Shown: positions 30,588 through 39,715, numbered from the stretch's first letter. The stretch is 64,000 bases of DNA from Lactococcus lactis (GCF_029023865.1 NZ_CP118969.1:2356001-2420000); one strand, 5' to 3'. Numbers and translations are program-made. Notes: generated from the letters alone by a model not told the origin.

Positions 30588-30815
30588 ATGAGAAAACCCA
30601 CGTTGTTACTATATTGGCTCTCTTTTTTTCTTCTTTATTTTTATTACTCTATCTCCAGTTTTTACTTTCAAAACCCCAATTCTAAACTTTTTATAAAAAA
30701 ATTTATTTTATTTATCTTTTGTCATATATTCCAAAAATATCCGATGAAAAAACTACTGACAGAAAAGCTGTCAGTAGTTTTTATTTTTCTAAATAATCTA
30801 AAGCGTCCTGAATAG
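30588..30815 (+). CDS. Doubtful hydrophobic small ORF divergent from strA
   Basis: The frame begins MRKPTLLLYWLSFFLLYFYY and is strongly hydrophobic at first, like a short hydrophobic signalling peptide, but runs on for 75 residues through the sepM terminator into sepM antisense. There is no clear ribosome binding site. Position (divergent from an Rgg-type promoter) makes a peptide gene conceivable, but the length is wrong for a known SHP and low-complexity AT-rich DNA often gives such frames. Confidence 0.15.
   Translation: MRKPTLLLYWLSFFLLYFYYSISSFYFQNPNSKLFIKKFILFIFCHIFQKYPMKKLLTEKLSVVFIFLNNLKRPE
30718..30735 (-). repeat. Third copy of the 18-base Rgg-box-like element
   Basis: The minus strand reads TTTGGAATATATGACAAA, identical to the rgg copy at 27724-27741. 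It lies just outside the str genes next to the sepM terminator, where it controls no visible promoter. Confidence 0.6.
30746..30785. terminator. sepM terminator (ACTGACAG type)
   Basis: AAACTACTGACAG pairs with CTGTCAGTAGTTT, with T runs on both sides. Confidence 0.85.
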
Positions 30816-31809
30816 TTTTGACGGGAACGATTTTCATCTTCGTTTTTAGTTTTTTAGCGGCGGCTTTGGCTCCAAGGTAATTGTTGCTACTTTCCTTTTT
30901 GGTGCCTGAATCAGGCACTAAGAAGACTTTTGCCCCTTCTTTACTCGCTGTGGCTACTTTTTTATCAACACCGCCGATTTGACCAATGCTTCCGTCGTGT
31001 TCAATCGTCCCAGTTCCAGCAATTTCGCAACCGTTTCGCAAATCTTTTCCTGTCAACTGACTGTAAATTTCTAGTGTAAACATCATCCCCGCAGAGGGAC
31101 CACCGATTGAACCCGCGTTGACAGTAACTTTCGGAGTCGTCACGACTTCAGTATGGTCAACTAGGCTAATCCCAATTCCTGTTTTACCATTAGCAATTTT
31201 GATGTATTTGCCAGTTGACTTGTGCTTTGTGCCGTCAATTCTCGTGTATTCAATCGTTACTGAATCACCGACTTTTTGTTTGGAAACATAAGCAATCATG
31301 TCGGCACTTGATGTAAACTGTTGACCATTGACTGCTGTAATCGTATCTGCAAGTTCTAGCTTATTTTTAAAGGTCGAATTTTTGGCAATATCAAGGACAT
31401 AAACGCCTTCATATTTAAGTTCATAAGGTTTATTAGCTAATTTAAAAGCTTGATAAATCGCTGTATTCTGTGCCGTTTCCATGTAAAACTGGTTGACACG
31501 GTTGAACTGTGCGTCGTTAAGTCCACCAGTCATTTCTTGCTCACTGTAAATGCTTGTAAAACTATTAAAATGGCTGTAAATCATTGTAGCAAGATTTGCT
31601 CGTGCAATTTGGACAGTCGTCAGGAAAAAATCACCTTTATGTTCATCTTTTTTGCCTTCAACTTTGACCATTTTCCCTAAAGGCTCGGTTGTTCCGGGCA
31701 TTTCCACATAGTAACTCGTTGGATAAAATAAAGCTAAAAGGGCAACAACAATTAGACCAATCGAGATTCCCCATTTTAATTTGGGATTAATTTTTTTATT
31801 TTTTTTCAT
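30781..31809 (-). CDS. PDZ/Lon-type membrane serine protease, SepM/YlbL family
   Basis: The 342-residue protein has one N-terminal membrane segment (residues 13-30), a PDZ domain about 135-205, and a Lon-type protease domain with Ser239 in GGPSAG and Lys284 in the GGVDKK segment as the dyad. This is the SepM/YlbL family. SepM of Streptococcus mutans trims competence-stimulating peptide outside the cell; in other Firmicutes the substrate is not known. The start overlaps the end of coaD by 14 bases, so the two are translationally coupled. It is the last gene of an rsmD-coaD-sepM unit, a common Firmicute order. Confidence 0.9.
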   Translation of the reverse strand: MKKNKKINPKLKWGISIGLIVVALLALFYPTSYYVEMPGTTEPLGKMVKVEGKKDEHKGDFFLTTVQIARANLATMIYSHFNSFTSIYSEQEMTGGLNDAQFNRVNQFYMETAQNTAIYQAFKLANKPYELKYEGVYVLDIAKNSTFKNKLELADTITAVNGQQFTSSADMIAYVSKQKVGDSVTIEYTRIDGTKHKSTGKYIKIANGKTGIGISLVDHTEVVTTPKVTVNAGSIGGPSAGMMFTLEIYSQLTGKDLRNGCEIAGTGTIEHDGSIGQIGGVDKKVATASKEGAKVFLVPDSGTKKESSNNYLGAKAAAKKLKTKMKIVPVKTIQDALDYLEK

Positions 31810-32293
31810 CTAATTTCCTTAATTCACGACTCACATTTTCTGGAACCCAAGCACTGACATCTTGACCAAAGGCATGTAATTCTCGCATCCGTGTTGAATT
31901 TAATGGTTCAAGTTCTGGTTTTGCTAAGAAAAAGATGGTTTCAATGCCTGTCATCTCCATATTAAAATAGAACATATTTTTTTCATATTCTAAATCTTGG
32001 CTATTACGCAAAGAACGAACCAGAGCTGTCACGCCAAGTTTTTTAGCAATATTCACTGTCAAATCACGTTCATGTTTGATGACTTTGACTTTATGAGTTA
32101 CTGACAGACTTGTCAGTGCTTCTTCTAGCATTTCCAATCGTTTATCAGTTGGAAAAAGTGGATTTTTTTGGTCATTTTTAAAAATTCCAACATAAAGTTG
32201 ATCAAAATGTTGACTGGCACGTTTGATAACGTCTAAATGACCATTTGTCAGTGGGTCAAAAGTTCCTGTAAAGAGTCCAATTTTTTCTGTCAT
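31796..32293 (-). CDS. coaD: Phosphopantetheine adenylyltransferase
   Basis: The start at 32293 gives [19 protein letters not shown], the normal CoaD N-terminus with the nucleotidyltransferase motif [11 protein letters not shown]. The open frame upstream is only read-through of the repeat hairpin. The 165-residue enzyme transfers AMP to 4'-phosphopantetheine, the fourth step of CoA synthesis, and works as a hexamer. The family motif ISSTxxR is here LNSTRMREL near residue 130. The ribosome binding site is weak (AAGAAAG). Between it and rsmD lies a hairpin of two TTACTGACAG copies (32313-32337). Confidence 0.95.
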   Translation of the reverse strand: MTEKIGLFTGTFDPLTNGHLDVIKRASQHFDQLYVGIFKNDQKNPLFPTDKRLEMLEEALTSLSVTHKVKVIKHERDLTVNIAKKLGVTALVRSLRNSQDLEYEKNMFYFNMEMTGIETIFFLAKPELEPLNSTRMRELHAFGQDVSAWVPENVSRELRKLDEKK

Positions 32294-32340
32294 TACTTTT
32301 TTCTTTCTTAATTTACTGACAGAATTTCTGTCAGTAAAAG

Positions 32341-32880
32341 TCAAAATTCATAAATTGAAATTTTAGAAATTCCGTAAGTTTTTTGTCTGGTCAGCTCTAA
32401 TTTTCCAATTTGGTCAGGGAGTTCAACTTCCTTGTCTGTTTCACAGACGACAATTATATTTTCTGTCAGTCGTTTTTTCTCTTGCAAAAGTTCTAAGTTT
32501 TCAACAATTTGTTCTTTAGCATAAGGTGGGTCTAAGAGGACTAAATCAAAAGTCTCTGACAAGTTTGATAAGACTCGTTCTGCTGACATTTTTAATAATT
32601 GAAATTTTTCAGGCTCTTTGGTCATCTTGATATTTTCCAAAATGACTTGTTGAGCTGCTCTGTCTTTTTCGACAAGAATGGCGTGATCCATTCCTCTTGA
32701 AATAGCTTCAATTGCCAAACTACCTGAGCCTGCAAATAAATCAAGAACACGTCCCCCTTCAAAATAAGGGCCAATCATATTAAAAATGGCTCCTTTAACT
32801 TTATCGGTGGTTGGTCTTGTTGTTTTTCCTGCCAATGTTTTTAGCGGTCTTCCGCCATAATTTCCTGAAACTACTCTCAT
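32341..32880 (-). CDS. rsmD: 16S rRNA (guanine966-N2)-methyltransferase
   Basis: The ATG at 32880 gives the family start [15 protein letters not shown] and 179 residues. An ATG nine codons upstream would include the promoter. SAM motif I is [15 protein letters not shown] (45-59) and the catalytic DPPY is at 117-120. RsmD methylates N2 of G966 in 16S rRNA during 30S assembly. There is no ribosome binding site. An extended -10 (TG-A-TATAAT, 32888-32893) lies seven bases before the ATG, so the transcript is probably leaderless. It is the first gene of the rsmD-coaD-sepM unit. Confidence 0.93.
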   Translation of the reverse strand: MRVVSGNYGGRPLKTLAGKTTRPTTDKVKGAIFNMIGPYFEGGRVLDLFAGSGSLAIEAISRGMDHAILVEKDRAAQQVILENIKMTKEPEKFQLLKMSAERVLSNLSETFDLVLLDPPYAKEQIVENLELLQEKKRLTENIIVVCETDKEVELPDQIGKLELTRQKTYGISKISIYEF

Positions 32881-32887
32881 GAAAATA

Positions 32888-32896
32888 ATTATATCA
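32888..32896 (-). promoter_or_regulatory. Extended -10 promoter of rsmD, leaderless
   Basis: TG-A-TATAAT is seven bases from the ATG with no -35 match and no Shine-Dalgarno sequence. Confidence 0.6.
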
Positions 32897-32986
32897 CAAA
32901 ATTTCAAATGGAGAGCCGAATCTCCCTGTAAGCCTTGGTTTAAAGGTTCTGTCAGTAAAAATTTTCTTATTATTTTACTGACAAAA

Positions 32987-33038
32987 AAATAAGTTTCTCA
33001 AATCAGAATTTCATTCTAACTTTTGAAACTTATTTTTA
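32987..33038 (-). terminator. Terminator after the first MFS gene
   Basis: On the minus strand AAATAAGTTTC pairs with GAAACTTATTT and is followed by T. A second inverted repeat of CTGTCAGTAA type lies downstream (32949-32985). Confidence 0.8.
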
Positions 33039-33050
33039 CCTATATTTAAC

Positions 33051-34271
33051 TCATGAATGACTTTCATGCATCCGAATTGCTCGTAGTGAGGGCAGCACAC
33101 CTAATACAATAATGAAAAACATGAAGATGGTCATTCCAATATTTCCATAAAGACTTGAGAGAGACACAAGGATTCCTGACAAGACCGAAGCGATAGGCTG
33201 AGTCACTGAAAAAGCTCCTGTATAAGTTCCCACTTGGTCTCCATCCATTAAATCGGCTCGCAGAGCCTGTGAAAATGGAACCAAAATCATTTCACCGATT
33301 GTTGCTACCAATGCTGCAATCAGTTCCCAAGTTAAATCACGACCAAGAAATGCAATCATGAAGCCCAAACCTTGCAAAATAATTCCAATGGATATTCCAC
33401 TACTTCGTGACCAGTTTTTGGTTAGTTTGTTGACTCTCCCCATAAATAATACGATGACTAAGGTATTGACCATTAGGAAAATTGTCAGCATCCGTTGTCC
33501 ATAAACTTCAATTCCAAAAATCCTTGCTGTTCTAAAACTATCACTCAAATGGACTGGAAGATAATAATCAATTTGATTAAAAATCATCGCAATAAAGACC
33601 GAAGCAAATAAATAATACATGAAAATACGGTCTTTAGCAACTGTGAAATAGGCTTTAATAATGTTTGATTCTTGCTTATGCTGCTGAGTATCTGGATTGA
33701 AGGATTCATCAATCCAAAAAATTACAACCAAACAACTAACGATTTCTTCAATTGTGATAGCTAAAAGTAACCAAACCAAATAATCTCGGAAAAACCAGCC
33801 TGAAAGTCCTGAACCAATCATGATTGCAAAGTTGATAATCCAATATTGAATACTATAAACGACTCGCCGATTTTCACTTGTTGTCAAATCTACAATCATC
33901 GCTTGACTTGCGGTGTTAAAAAAGCCAAAACCAAAATTAATAATAAGAAATCCTAAAAAAGTGACCCAAGGATTGAAGTAAAAAGATGAGTTTGCAAATG
34001 TTGCTAAAGCTCCACCAAAACCAGTAATGGCAGTTGAGAAAATCATCACAGGTCTTCGTCCCTGAACGTCGGACAAATGACCAGCATAAAGCCCAACCAA
34101 GAAAACCATGACTGAACTAATGACTAAAAGTAATCCCGTGATTCCCGCTCCCATATATTTATTGTAGTAAATTGTCATTGAGCCACCCACTGTACTAAAG
34201 CAAAGCGTCCCAAAAAAATTCATAATTAAACGAATTTTAAGTGTTGGATGTAATCCAAAAAAATCTTTCAT
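33051..34271 (-). CDS. MFS transporter, multidrug-efflux-like (paralogue 1)
   Basis: The start at 34271 (MKDFFGLHPTLKIRLIMNF) is chosen for its AGAAAG site; the 406-residue product has twelve predicted membrane segments. The MFS motif A loop between segments 2 and 3 reads GHLSDVQGRRPVMIF. It is similar along its length to the next gene, including RMLTIFLMVN and QALRADLMDGDQVGTY, so the pair arose by tandem duplication. Such proteins are usually proton-driven drug or metabolite exporters; the substrate is unknown. It shares a strand with its paralogue and lies 81 bases after it. Confidence 0.8.
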   Translation of the reverse strand: MKDFFGLHPTLKIRLIMNFFGTLCFSTVGGSMTIYYNKYMGAGITGLLLVISSVMVFLVGLYAGHLSDVQGRRPVMIFSTAITGFGGALATFANSSFYFNPWVTFLGFLIINFGFGFFNTASQAMIVDLTTSENRRVVYSIQYWIINFAIMIGSGLSGWFFRDYLVWLLLAITIEEIVSCLVVIFWIDESFNPDTQQHKQESNIIKAYFTVAKDRIFMYYLFASVFIAMIFNQIDYYLPVHLSDSFRTARIFGIEVYGQRMLTIFLMVNTLVIVLFMGRVNKLTKNWSRSSGISIGIILQGLGFMIAFLGRDLTWELIAALVATIGEMILVPFSQALRADLMDGDQVGTYTGAFSVTQPIASVLSGILVSLSSLYGNIGMTIFMFFIIVLGVLPSLRAIRMHESHS

Positions 34272-34352
34272 TTTATTTCTTTCTGTTTTTTTCAATAAAA
34301 AATCTATCTTGACTCCTTTTCAAGATAAATTCCTGTTTTTTGAGGTCATTTT

Positions 34353-35579
34353 TTAATTAATTTTTGTTTTCTGGTGTCTATTTACAGCAATAAGCACTAA
34401 AATAATCGCTAGAACTTCAGTTAATGCTAAGACTAAAGAAACTCCTGTTGCTTTAATCATTGGTGAAATCGAAACAAGTAAACCGGCAAGAATGGAGGCA
34501 ATCGGCATCTTAATTGCGGCAACGCCATTGTAAGAACCAATTTTTTCTGGATTCATCAAATCTGCACCTAAAGTTTGAACACTTGGTGTATAAACAATTT
34601 CACCTAAAGTATAAACAATACCGGCAATGAAAATAGGCGTAAACGTCGTTGTCAAAAATGAAAAAATCATCCCAATTGCCATAAATAAACTTCCCCAAAT
34701 AAATCCTTTTTGGTGTGACCAGTCTTTGGTCAATCGATTTAGGGTGGTCATTAATAGGACCACTAATACACAAGCTAAAATCAAATAAATCGTAAGCATC
34801 CGTTGTCCATAGATTTCAAAACCAAAAAAAGTGATTGTTTTAAAACTATTTGATAAATGAACAGGCAAAAAATTATCAAATTGCATGATAATAAAAGTGG
34901 TCGCAATATTAGCACCCATAAAAATCATGTAAGTTTTGTCTTGTAGCACTGTCTTATAGGCCTGAAAAATATTTTCTGCTTCTTCTTTGGCCTTTACAAT
35001 CGGTCTAAAAGTCTCAGTCATTACAAAAGTGGTTAAGAAAAATGAGACTAAGACAGTTAAAAGTAATATCACTAAAAGTGCTTCAAATGCTGGTCTAAAA
35101 AGCCAAGCACCTAATGCTGCTCCTAAAATAACTGACAAGTTTTGCGCCCAATAATCCAACATAAAAACAACTTTACGATTTTCAGCATTTGATGCAGCAA
35201 TAATCATGGCATTTCCTGCAGTAATCACAAGATTATAACCAAAACTAATCAGCAAAAAAGCAATAAAAGTCGACCAAGGATTCACGTGACCTGGTAAGTT
35301 TGAGGCAATGGCTAAAAGAGCTCCCAAAAGTTGAATCACTGTCCCAAAAACCATCACTGGTTTTCGACCATTTCGGTCAGCAAAAAAACCTGCAAGAATT
35401 CCTGCGACAAAAGTGGCTACTGCAGATAAGGCAAGCAAAATCCCTGTAATTGCACTTCCCAAATGTTGATTATAATAAATGGTCATTGAAGAAAAAACGG
35501 TGCCATATGAAAAGGCACCTAAAAAAACAATTCCTAAACGGAGTTGCAAATTTTTGTCTAAATTCCAAAACTCTTTCAT
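34353..35579 (-). CDS. MFS transporter, multidrug-efflux-like (paralogue 2)
   Basis: The start at 35579 (MKEFWNLDKNLQLRLG) has AAGGAATA seven bases upstream; the longer open frame is ignored. The 408-residue product has twelve membrane segments and motif A GFFADRNGRKPVMVF. Matching blocks with the neighbouring paralogue include YYNQHLGSAITGILL, YGQRMLTIYLI and LGADLMNPEKIGSYNG. It is probably an exporter with unknown substrate. A TACAAT extended -10 lies upstream. The two genes may be co-transcribed. Confidence 0.8.
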   Translation of the reverse strand: MKEFWNLDKNLQLRLGIVFLGAFSYGTVFSSMTIYYNQHLGSAITGILLALSAVATFVAGILAGFFADRNGRKPVMVFGTVIQLLGALLAIASNLPGHVNPWSTFIAFLLISFGYNLVITAGNAMIIAASNAENRKVVFMLDYWAQNLSVILGAALGAWLFRPAFEALLVILLLTVLVSFFLTTFVMTETFRPIVKAKEEAENIFQAYKTVLQDKTYMIFMGANIATTFIIMQFDNFLPVHLSNSFKTITFFGFEIYGQRMLTIYLILACVLVVLLMTTLNRLTKDWSHQKGFIWGSLFMAIGMIFSFLTTTFTPIFIAGIVYTLGEIVYTPSVQTLGADLMNPEKIGSYNGVAAIKMPIASILAGLLVSISPMIKATGVSLVLALTEVLAIILVLIAVNRHQKTKIN

Positions 35580-35704
35580 ATTATTCCTTAAATTTTCCGA
35601 TTTTTTTAATTTATCTATAATTGTAGCACAAATAATAAACAAAAACTAGGTGGATTTTTAAAAGTTGTTAATAAAATACAGAGATTGAAAACATAACTTA
35701 TGAA

Positions 35705-35750
35705 AATATACAAAAAATCACTGACAGAAATCTTGTCAGTGATTTTTATG
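35705..35750. terminator. pgi terminator (ACTGACAG variant)
   Basis: AAAAATCACTGACA pairs with TGTCAGTGATTTTT around AGAAATCT. Confidence 0.85.
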
Positions 35751-35767
35751 ACACTTTTAATCAAAGA

Positions 35768-37114
35768 TTAAAGGCGGTCATTCAATTCTTTGCTGAGTTC
35801 TTCAAATCCTGGTTTACCAAGAAGAGCGAACATATTTTTCTTGTAAGCTTCAACACCTGGTTGGTTGAATGGGTTAATTCCGTTCAAGTAACCAGAAACA
35901 CCGATAGCAAGTTCAAAGAAGTAAATTGCATATCCAAGTGTGAATTCGTCTTGTTCAGGCAATGTCACGATCATGTTTGGAACATTTCCGTCAGTGTGAG
36001 CAAGAAGCACGCCGTCAGCTGCTTTTTTGTTAACGAAGTCAACATCTTTACCTTGCAAGTATCCAAGTCCATCAAGGTCAGCGTCAAGTTCTGGAATGTT
36101 GATGTTTTTACGTGGTTTTTCAATACGGATTGCTGTTTCAAAAACAGTACGTGTTCCTTCTTGAATCCATTGTCCTAATGAGTGAAGGTCTGTTGAGAAG
36201 TTAGCTGAAGTTGGGTAAATTCCTTTTTGGTCTTTCCCTTCTGATTCACCAGCCAATTGTTTCCACCATTCTGAGAAATATTGAAGGCTTGGTTCGTAAT
36301 TGATCAAGATTTCTGAGAATTTACCTTTACGGTAAAGGATATTGCGAAGTGCAGCATAGGCGTAAGCATCATTTTCATGAACATTTGTAGAAGTGTATTC
36401 TTTACGCGCAGCGTTAGCACCTTCCATCAAAGCTGTGATATCAGCACCTGAAGCTGCAATTGGCAAAAGTCCAACAGCTGTCAATACTGAGAAGCGTCCA
36501 CCAACTGAATCTGGAACAACAAAAGTTTCCCAGTTGTTTGCGTCAGCATTAACTTTTACAGCACCTTTTTCTTTATCAGTTGTTGCGTAAATACGTTTGT
36601 TTGCTTCTTCACGACCGTATTTTTTAACTAACATTTCTTCGAAGACACGGAAAGCAATCGCTGGTTCTGTTGTTGTACCTGATTTAGAGATTACATTTAC
36701 AGAGAAATCTTTGTCAGCAACGTAATCTACAAGGTCAGCCAAGTATGATGAAGAAATTGAGTTACCAGCATAAAGAATACGTGGTGCTTTACGTTCTTCG
36801 GCAGTTTGCAAGTTAACAAAGCTGTTGCTCAAAAAGTCAATTGCTGCACGTGCACCGAGGTATGAACCACCGATACCGATAACAATAAGAACTTCTGAAT
36901 CAGATTGAATTTTTTTAGCTGCTTTTTGAATACGAGCAAATTCTTCTTTGTCGTAATCTTCAGGAAGGTCAAGCCATCCGATATAATCGCTCCCAGCACC
37001 TTTTCCTTCGTGGAGCAATTTAGCTGCCCCGTCGATTTGCCATTGGATTTCGTCTAATTCATTTTCAGCTACAAATGGAGTGAGTTTTGAATAGTCAAAT
37101 TTAATATGAGCCAT
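35768..37114 (-). CDS. pgi: Glucose-6-phosphate isomerase
   Basis: The start at 37114 ([14 protein letters not shown]) has AAAGGAATTAAA upstream; the product is 448 residues, the usual Firmicute length. Phosphosugar-isomerase signatures are visible: [24 protein letters not shown] and [16 protein letters not shown]. It interconverts glucose 6-phosphate and fructose 6-phosphate and so decides the split between glycolysis and the pentose phosphate pathway. A catabolite-response-like element lies about 130 bases upstream. Confidence 0.97.
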   Translation of the reverse strand: MAHIKFDYSKLTPFVAENELDEIQWQIDGAAKLLHEGKGAGSDYIGWLDLPEDYDKEEFARIQKAAKKIQSDSEVLIVIGIGGSYLGARAAIDFLSNSFVNLQTAEERKAPRILYAGNSISSSYLADLVDYVADKDFSVNVISKSGTTTEPAIAFRVFEEMLVKKYGREEANKRIYATTDKEKGAVKVNADANNWETFVVPDSVGGRFSVLTAVGLLPIAASGADITALMEGANAARKEYTSTNVHENDAYAYAALRNILYRKGKFSEILINYEPSLQYFSEWWKQLAGESEGKDQKGIYPTSANFSTDLHSLGQWIQEGTRTVFETAIRIEKPRKNINIPELDADLDGLGYLQGKDVDFVNKKAADGVLLAHTDGNVPNMIVTLPEQDEFTLGYAIYFFELAIGVSGYLNGINPFNQPGVEAYKKNMFALLGKPGFEELSKELNDRL

Positions 37115-37457
37115 TTTAATTCCTTTCAATTTCTCGCTTTTTACGAGAATTTAGCTATTGAAGAACGACAACTTTTGCATTGTTTTATCTTCGAATTTTC
37201 TAGTTCATTTTATCACTTTTTCGGCTTTTTAACAATACTAAAGGTTATGTAAGCGCTTATTTGTTTAGCTTTCTATCTGTGAAACTTTTCCAGCTTTGGG
37301 ACAGCTTTTTTTATAAAAATTTAGTTTAAGATTTCAATGAATATTTATTGTTATTAAAAGATTTACTGATAAGCTAACTCCTAACACTTTTAAGGGTGTC
37401 AAATCTCTTTGACGACTGACAAATCAGTCTTTCATGTAAATTTTTGCTAAAATATTA
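37115..37457. other. Gap upstream of pgi and the YkgJ-like gene, with a cre-like site
   Basis: No gene was seen. ATGTAAGCGCTTATT (37247-37261) matches the CcpA site consensus at all but one fixed position and contains the perfect palindrome TAAGCGCTTA. The rest is AT-rich promoter DNA. Confidence 0.5.
37445..37453 (+). promoter_or_regulatory. Extended -10 promoter of the YkgJ-like gene
   Basis: TG-C-TAAAAT ends at 37453, seven bases before the ATG at 37461, again with no Shine-Dalgarno sequence. Confidence 0.55.
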
Positions 37458-37460
37458 ATG

Positions 37461-37964
37461 ATGAAATATACATTTGAAATTGACCTTGACCGTTATAAAA
37501 ATCTAGCCCAACAAAAACAAAAGACACATAAGAAATTTTTAGCTGGACTTGCCAAAAAACCACCAAAGCAATTAGATAAAATCGTTAAAGAAGTTCATGA
37601 AGAGGTTTTTTTAGAAATTGATTGCACCAAATGTGCTAATTGTTGCAAAACCTTAGGCCCTCTTTGGACAGAGGCCGATATTGAACGCGTCGCCAAACAT
37701 TTAAAAATGAAAGTGAGTGACTTTGAAGCCGCATATCTCCGAACTGACGAAGATGGTGACAAAGTTTTTCAAACCATGCCTTGTCAGTTTCTTGGTTCTG
37801 ACAATCTCTGTAGCATTTACGAAGTTCGTCCTAAAGCTTGTCGCGAATTTCCCCATACTGACCGTAAAAAGATTTATCAAATCAATAATTTAACGATAAA
37901 AAATACACTTTACTGTCCAGCAGCTTATGAATTTGTTGAGAAATTATCTTATAGACTCAAATAA
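37461..37964 (+). CDS. YkgJ-family cysteine-cluster protein
   Basis: The protein is 167 residues from the second of two adjacent ATGs, chosen because it matches a leaderless start. The metal-binding Cys cluster is C-x2-C-x2-CC (Cys55, 58, 61, 62 in DCTKCANCC), followed by further Cys in MPCQFLGSDNLCSIYEVRPKAC-type spacing and CPAAYEF. The family is thought to bind zinc or an iron-sulphur cluster; the function is not known. It stands alone with a terminator made of two TTACTGACAG copies. Confidence 0.85.
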   Translation: MKYTFEIDLDRYKNLAQQKQKTHKKFLAGLAKKPPKQLDKIVKEVHEEVFLEIDCTKCANCCKTLGPLWTEADIERVAKHLKMKVSDFEAAYLRTDEDGDKVFQTMPCQFLGSDNLCSIYEVRPKACREFPHTDRKKIYQINNLTIKNTLYCPAAYEFVEKLSYRLK

Positions 37965-37997
37965 AAATTACTGACAGGTCTGTCAGTAATTTTTTTA
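37963..37997. terminator. Convergent terminator of two TTACTGACAG copies
   Basis: AAAATTACTGACAG pairs with CTGTCAGTAATTTT. It serves the YkgJ-like gene and the opposing SDR gene. Confidence 0.9.
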
Positions 37998-38843
37998 TTA
38001 TGCCAAAAGTTCTTTCAAAGCTTCTTTTGTATCTGTCAGTGAATGTCCCAAGACTTTTTCAAAATCTTTAGATTCCACATCTAAATCTTTTGCTTCAATA
38101 TCTTTTTGGAAGCCGAGGAAAAGTTCCGCTACAAAATCTGGAAGTCCAGTTTCAACTAAATGACTGACAAAAGTTTTGTCATCAGCAGCGACTACTTCAA
38201 ATTCCTTATCAGAAACTGCTTTTAGTGCTTGAGCAAGTTCGGCGTAAGTCAATATTTTTCCTGAAAGCTCCAAAACTTCTGGAAAATCTGCTCCAGCAAG
38301 TGCTTTTGCTCCAACTTCTGCATATTCGCGTTTCAAAGCCCAGCCCACTTTACCTGTTGGTGCATTGTAAACAAATTTTCCAGTTGAAAGTGCAGCAGCA
38401 ATAATTGGCATTTCATTTTCAAAGTACCAATTATTACGTAAAAATGTGTGAGCAATTCCTGATTTTTCAATCGCCTTTTCAGTATAGATGTGGTCAGCAG
38501 CTAAGTCACTTGTTGCCCTTTCTGCTTGAGGAAAACTTGTATAAGCAATATAAGAAATTCCAGCACTTTTGGCTGCATCAACAACATTTTGATGCTCAGC
38601 TTGACGATTTCCCGGCGCTCCTGAAACAAAAAGCAAACGGTCAATTCCTGTAAATGCTTGTTCTAAAGCAGTTAAATCTGAATAATCTGCCAAACGTACA
38701 TCGAAACCTGCCGCTTTGAGTGGGGCTGCTTTTTCTTCTGTGCGAGCCAAAACTGCAATATCAGAAATTGGAACCAATTCTTTCAAAAATCCGAGTGCAT
38801 AAGTACCGTATCCACCTGTCGCACCTGTTACTAAATATTTCAT
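37998..38843 (-). CDS. NmrA-like NAD(P)-binding oxidoreductase (QorB type)
   Basis: The 281-residue protein is an atypical short-chain dehydrogenase with the nucleotide motif VTGATGGYGTYALGF at the N-terminus, ADYSDLTALEQAF, and FLRNNWYFENEMP near 137-149. This is the NmrA/QorB group of NADPH-sensing or quinone-reducing proteins. GGAGGA precedes the ATG. It is divergent from an HxlR-family gene, the typical arrangement in which the regulator senses an electrophile and controls the reductase. The substrate is unknown. Confidence 0.85.
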   Translation of the reverse strand: MKYLVTGATGGYGTYALGFLKELVPISDIAVLARTEEKAAPLKAAGFDVRLADYSDLTALEQAFTGIDRLLFVSGAPGNRQAEHQNVVDAAKSAGISYIAYTSFPQAERATSDLAADHIYTEKAIEKSGIAHTFLRNNWYFENEMPIIAAALSTGKFVYNAPTGKVGWALKREYAEVGAKALAGADFPEVLELSGKILTYAELAQALKAVSDKEFEVVAADDKTFVSHLVETGLPDFVAELFLGFQKDIEAKDLDVESKDFEKVLGHSLTDTKEALKELLA

Positions 38844-39015
38844 GTTAAATCCTCCATTTATTTATTATTTTTTATATTTTAAAGTAGCTTGCTTTTTTGA
38901 CTACCTAAGTGTATAATATCATTGTACCATCAATATGTAAAGTAAGCACTTGAAAGTTAGATACACCCCTTTTAGATACTATTGTATAATATCAACGATT
39001 TGAGGTAATAAAAAA
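38844..39015. promoter_or_regulatory. Divergent control region of the SDR and HxlR genes
   Basis: Two near-identical TGTATAATATCA segments (38911-38921 and 38984-38994) lie 73 bases apart. They could be -10 boxes or binding sites for the HxlR protein. Confidence 0.4.
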
Positions 39016-39348
39016 ATGAAAAAAATTTCTGAACTTCCAGATTGTCCTGTTGAAACAGCACTTGTTTTGATGGGCGACCGTTGGAAAATGCTCATTGTCC
39101 GTGATTTATTAGAGCGAACCATGCGCTTTGGCGAACTTCAACGTTCAGTTGGACATATTTCACAAAAAGTTTTGACCCAACATTTACGTGCCCTCGAAGA
39201 AAGCGGGCTGGTTCATCGTGAAGTCTATGCAGAAGTACCCCCTCGTGTTGAATATTCACTGACAGAACTTGGAAGAACCCTCAAACCAATCCATGATACG
39301 ATGGCAGCTTGGGGAAATCTTTATAAAAAAGAAATCAGCAAAGCTTAA
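39016..39348 (+). CDS. HxlR-family transcriptional regulator
   Basis: The 110-residue winged-helix protein has the HxlR signature: CPVETALVLMGDRWKMLIVRDLL near the N-terminus (Cys10, a possible redox or aldehyde sensor), the recognition helix SQKVLTQHLRALEESGLV, and the wing EVPPRVEYSLTELGRTL. Members with the N-terminal Cys (HypR, YodB, QorR) respond to quinones or oxidants. GAGGTAA precedes the ATG. The divergent oxidoreductase is its likely target. Confidence 0.92.
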   Translation: MKKISELPDCPVETALVLMGDRWKMLIVRDLLERTMRFGELQRSVGHISQKVLTQHLRALEESGLVHREVYAEVPPRVEYSLTELGRTLKPIHDTMAAWGNLYKKEISKA

Positions 39349-39352
39349 AGAT

Positions 39353-39390
39353 AAAAATTACTGACAGGAAATTCTGTCAGTAATTTTTGT
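39353..39390. terminator. HxlR-gene terminator of two TTACTGACAG copies
   Basis: AAATTACTGACAG pairs with CTGTCAGTAATTT around GAAATT. Confidence 0.9.
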
Positions 39391-39708
39391 TTAATTATTT
39401 ATAAATTTCGTCTTATCCTTAGTGTCTTCTTAGTGTTTTTAACTTTTGTCAGTACAATTATTTGCTCAATCCTATCTGTAAATTTCGTCAGAATTTCTGC
39501 TGCCTCAGAATGCTTTAGCGTTGTATTACTACTCTTCTTTTTTCAGAGATATGGTGAACAAACGGTCAGCAAAGAAACTGATTTCTGGATTCCTCGAAAA
39601 TTTGGTTTAGGTATGAGTATCAATCCTCATACAAATGCAAGTAAAAAAGGGACTACCCTTCTGAATTCCCTTCTTATTCTCGGTGGTATTTTATTAATAA
39701 TTTTGTAG
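39391..39708 (+). pseudogene. Truncated membrane protein, DUF5808-like C-terminus
   Basis: The frame is open from 39355, directly inside the preceding terminator, with no ATG and no ribosome binding site; the first possible start is a GTG at 39433. It encodes two membrane segments and ends with FWIPRKFGLGMSINPHTNASKK and a hydrophobic tail. That part resembles the DUF5808 C-terminal region of larger membrane proteins. The simplest reading is a gene whose 5' part was lost by recombination at the repeat hairpin. A short real protein from the GTG is possible. Confidence 0.55.
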
Positions 39709-39715
39709 AAATAAA

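Noticed and set aside
27724-30795. Insertion sequence or prophage carrying the str genes
   Set aside because: No transposase, integrase or terminal inverted repeats were seen; only duplicated terminator and operator sequences.
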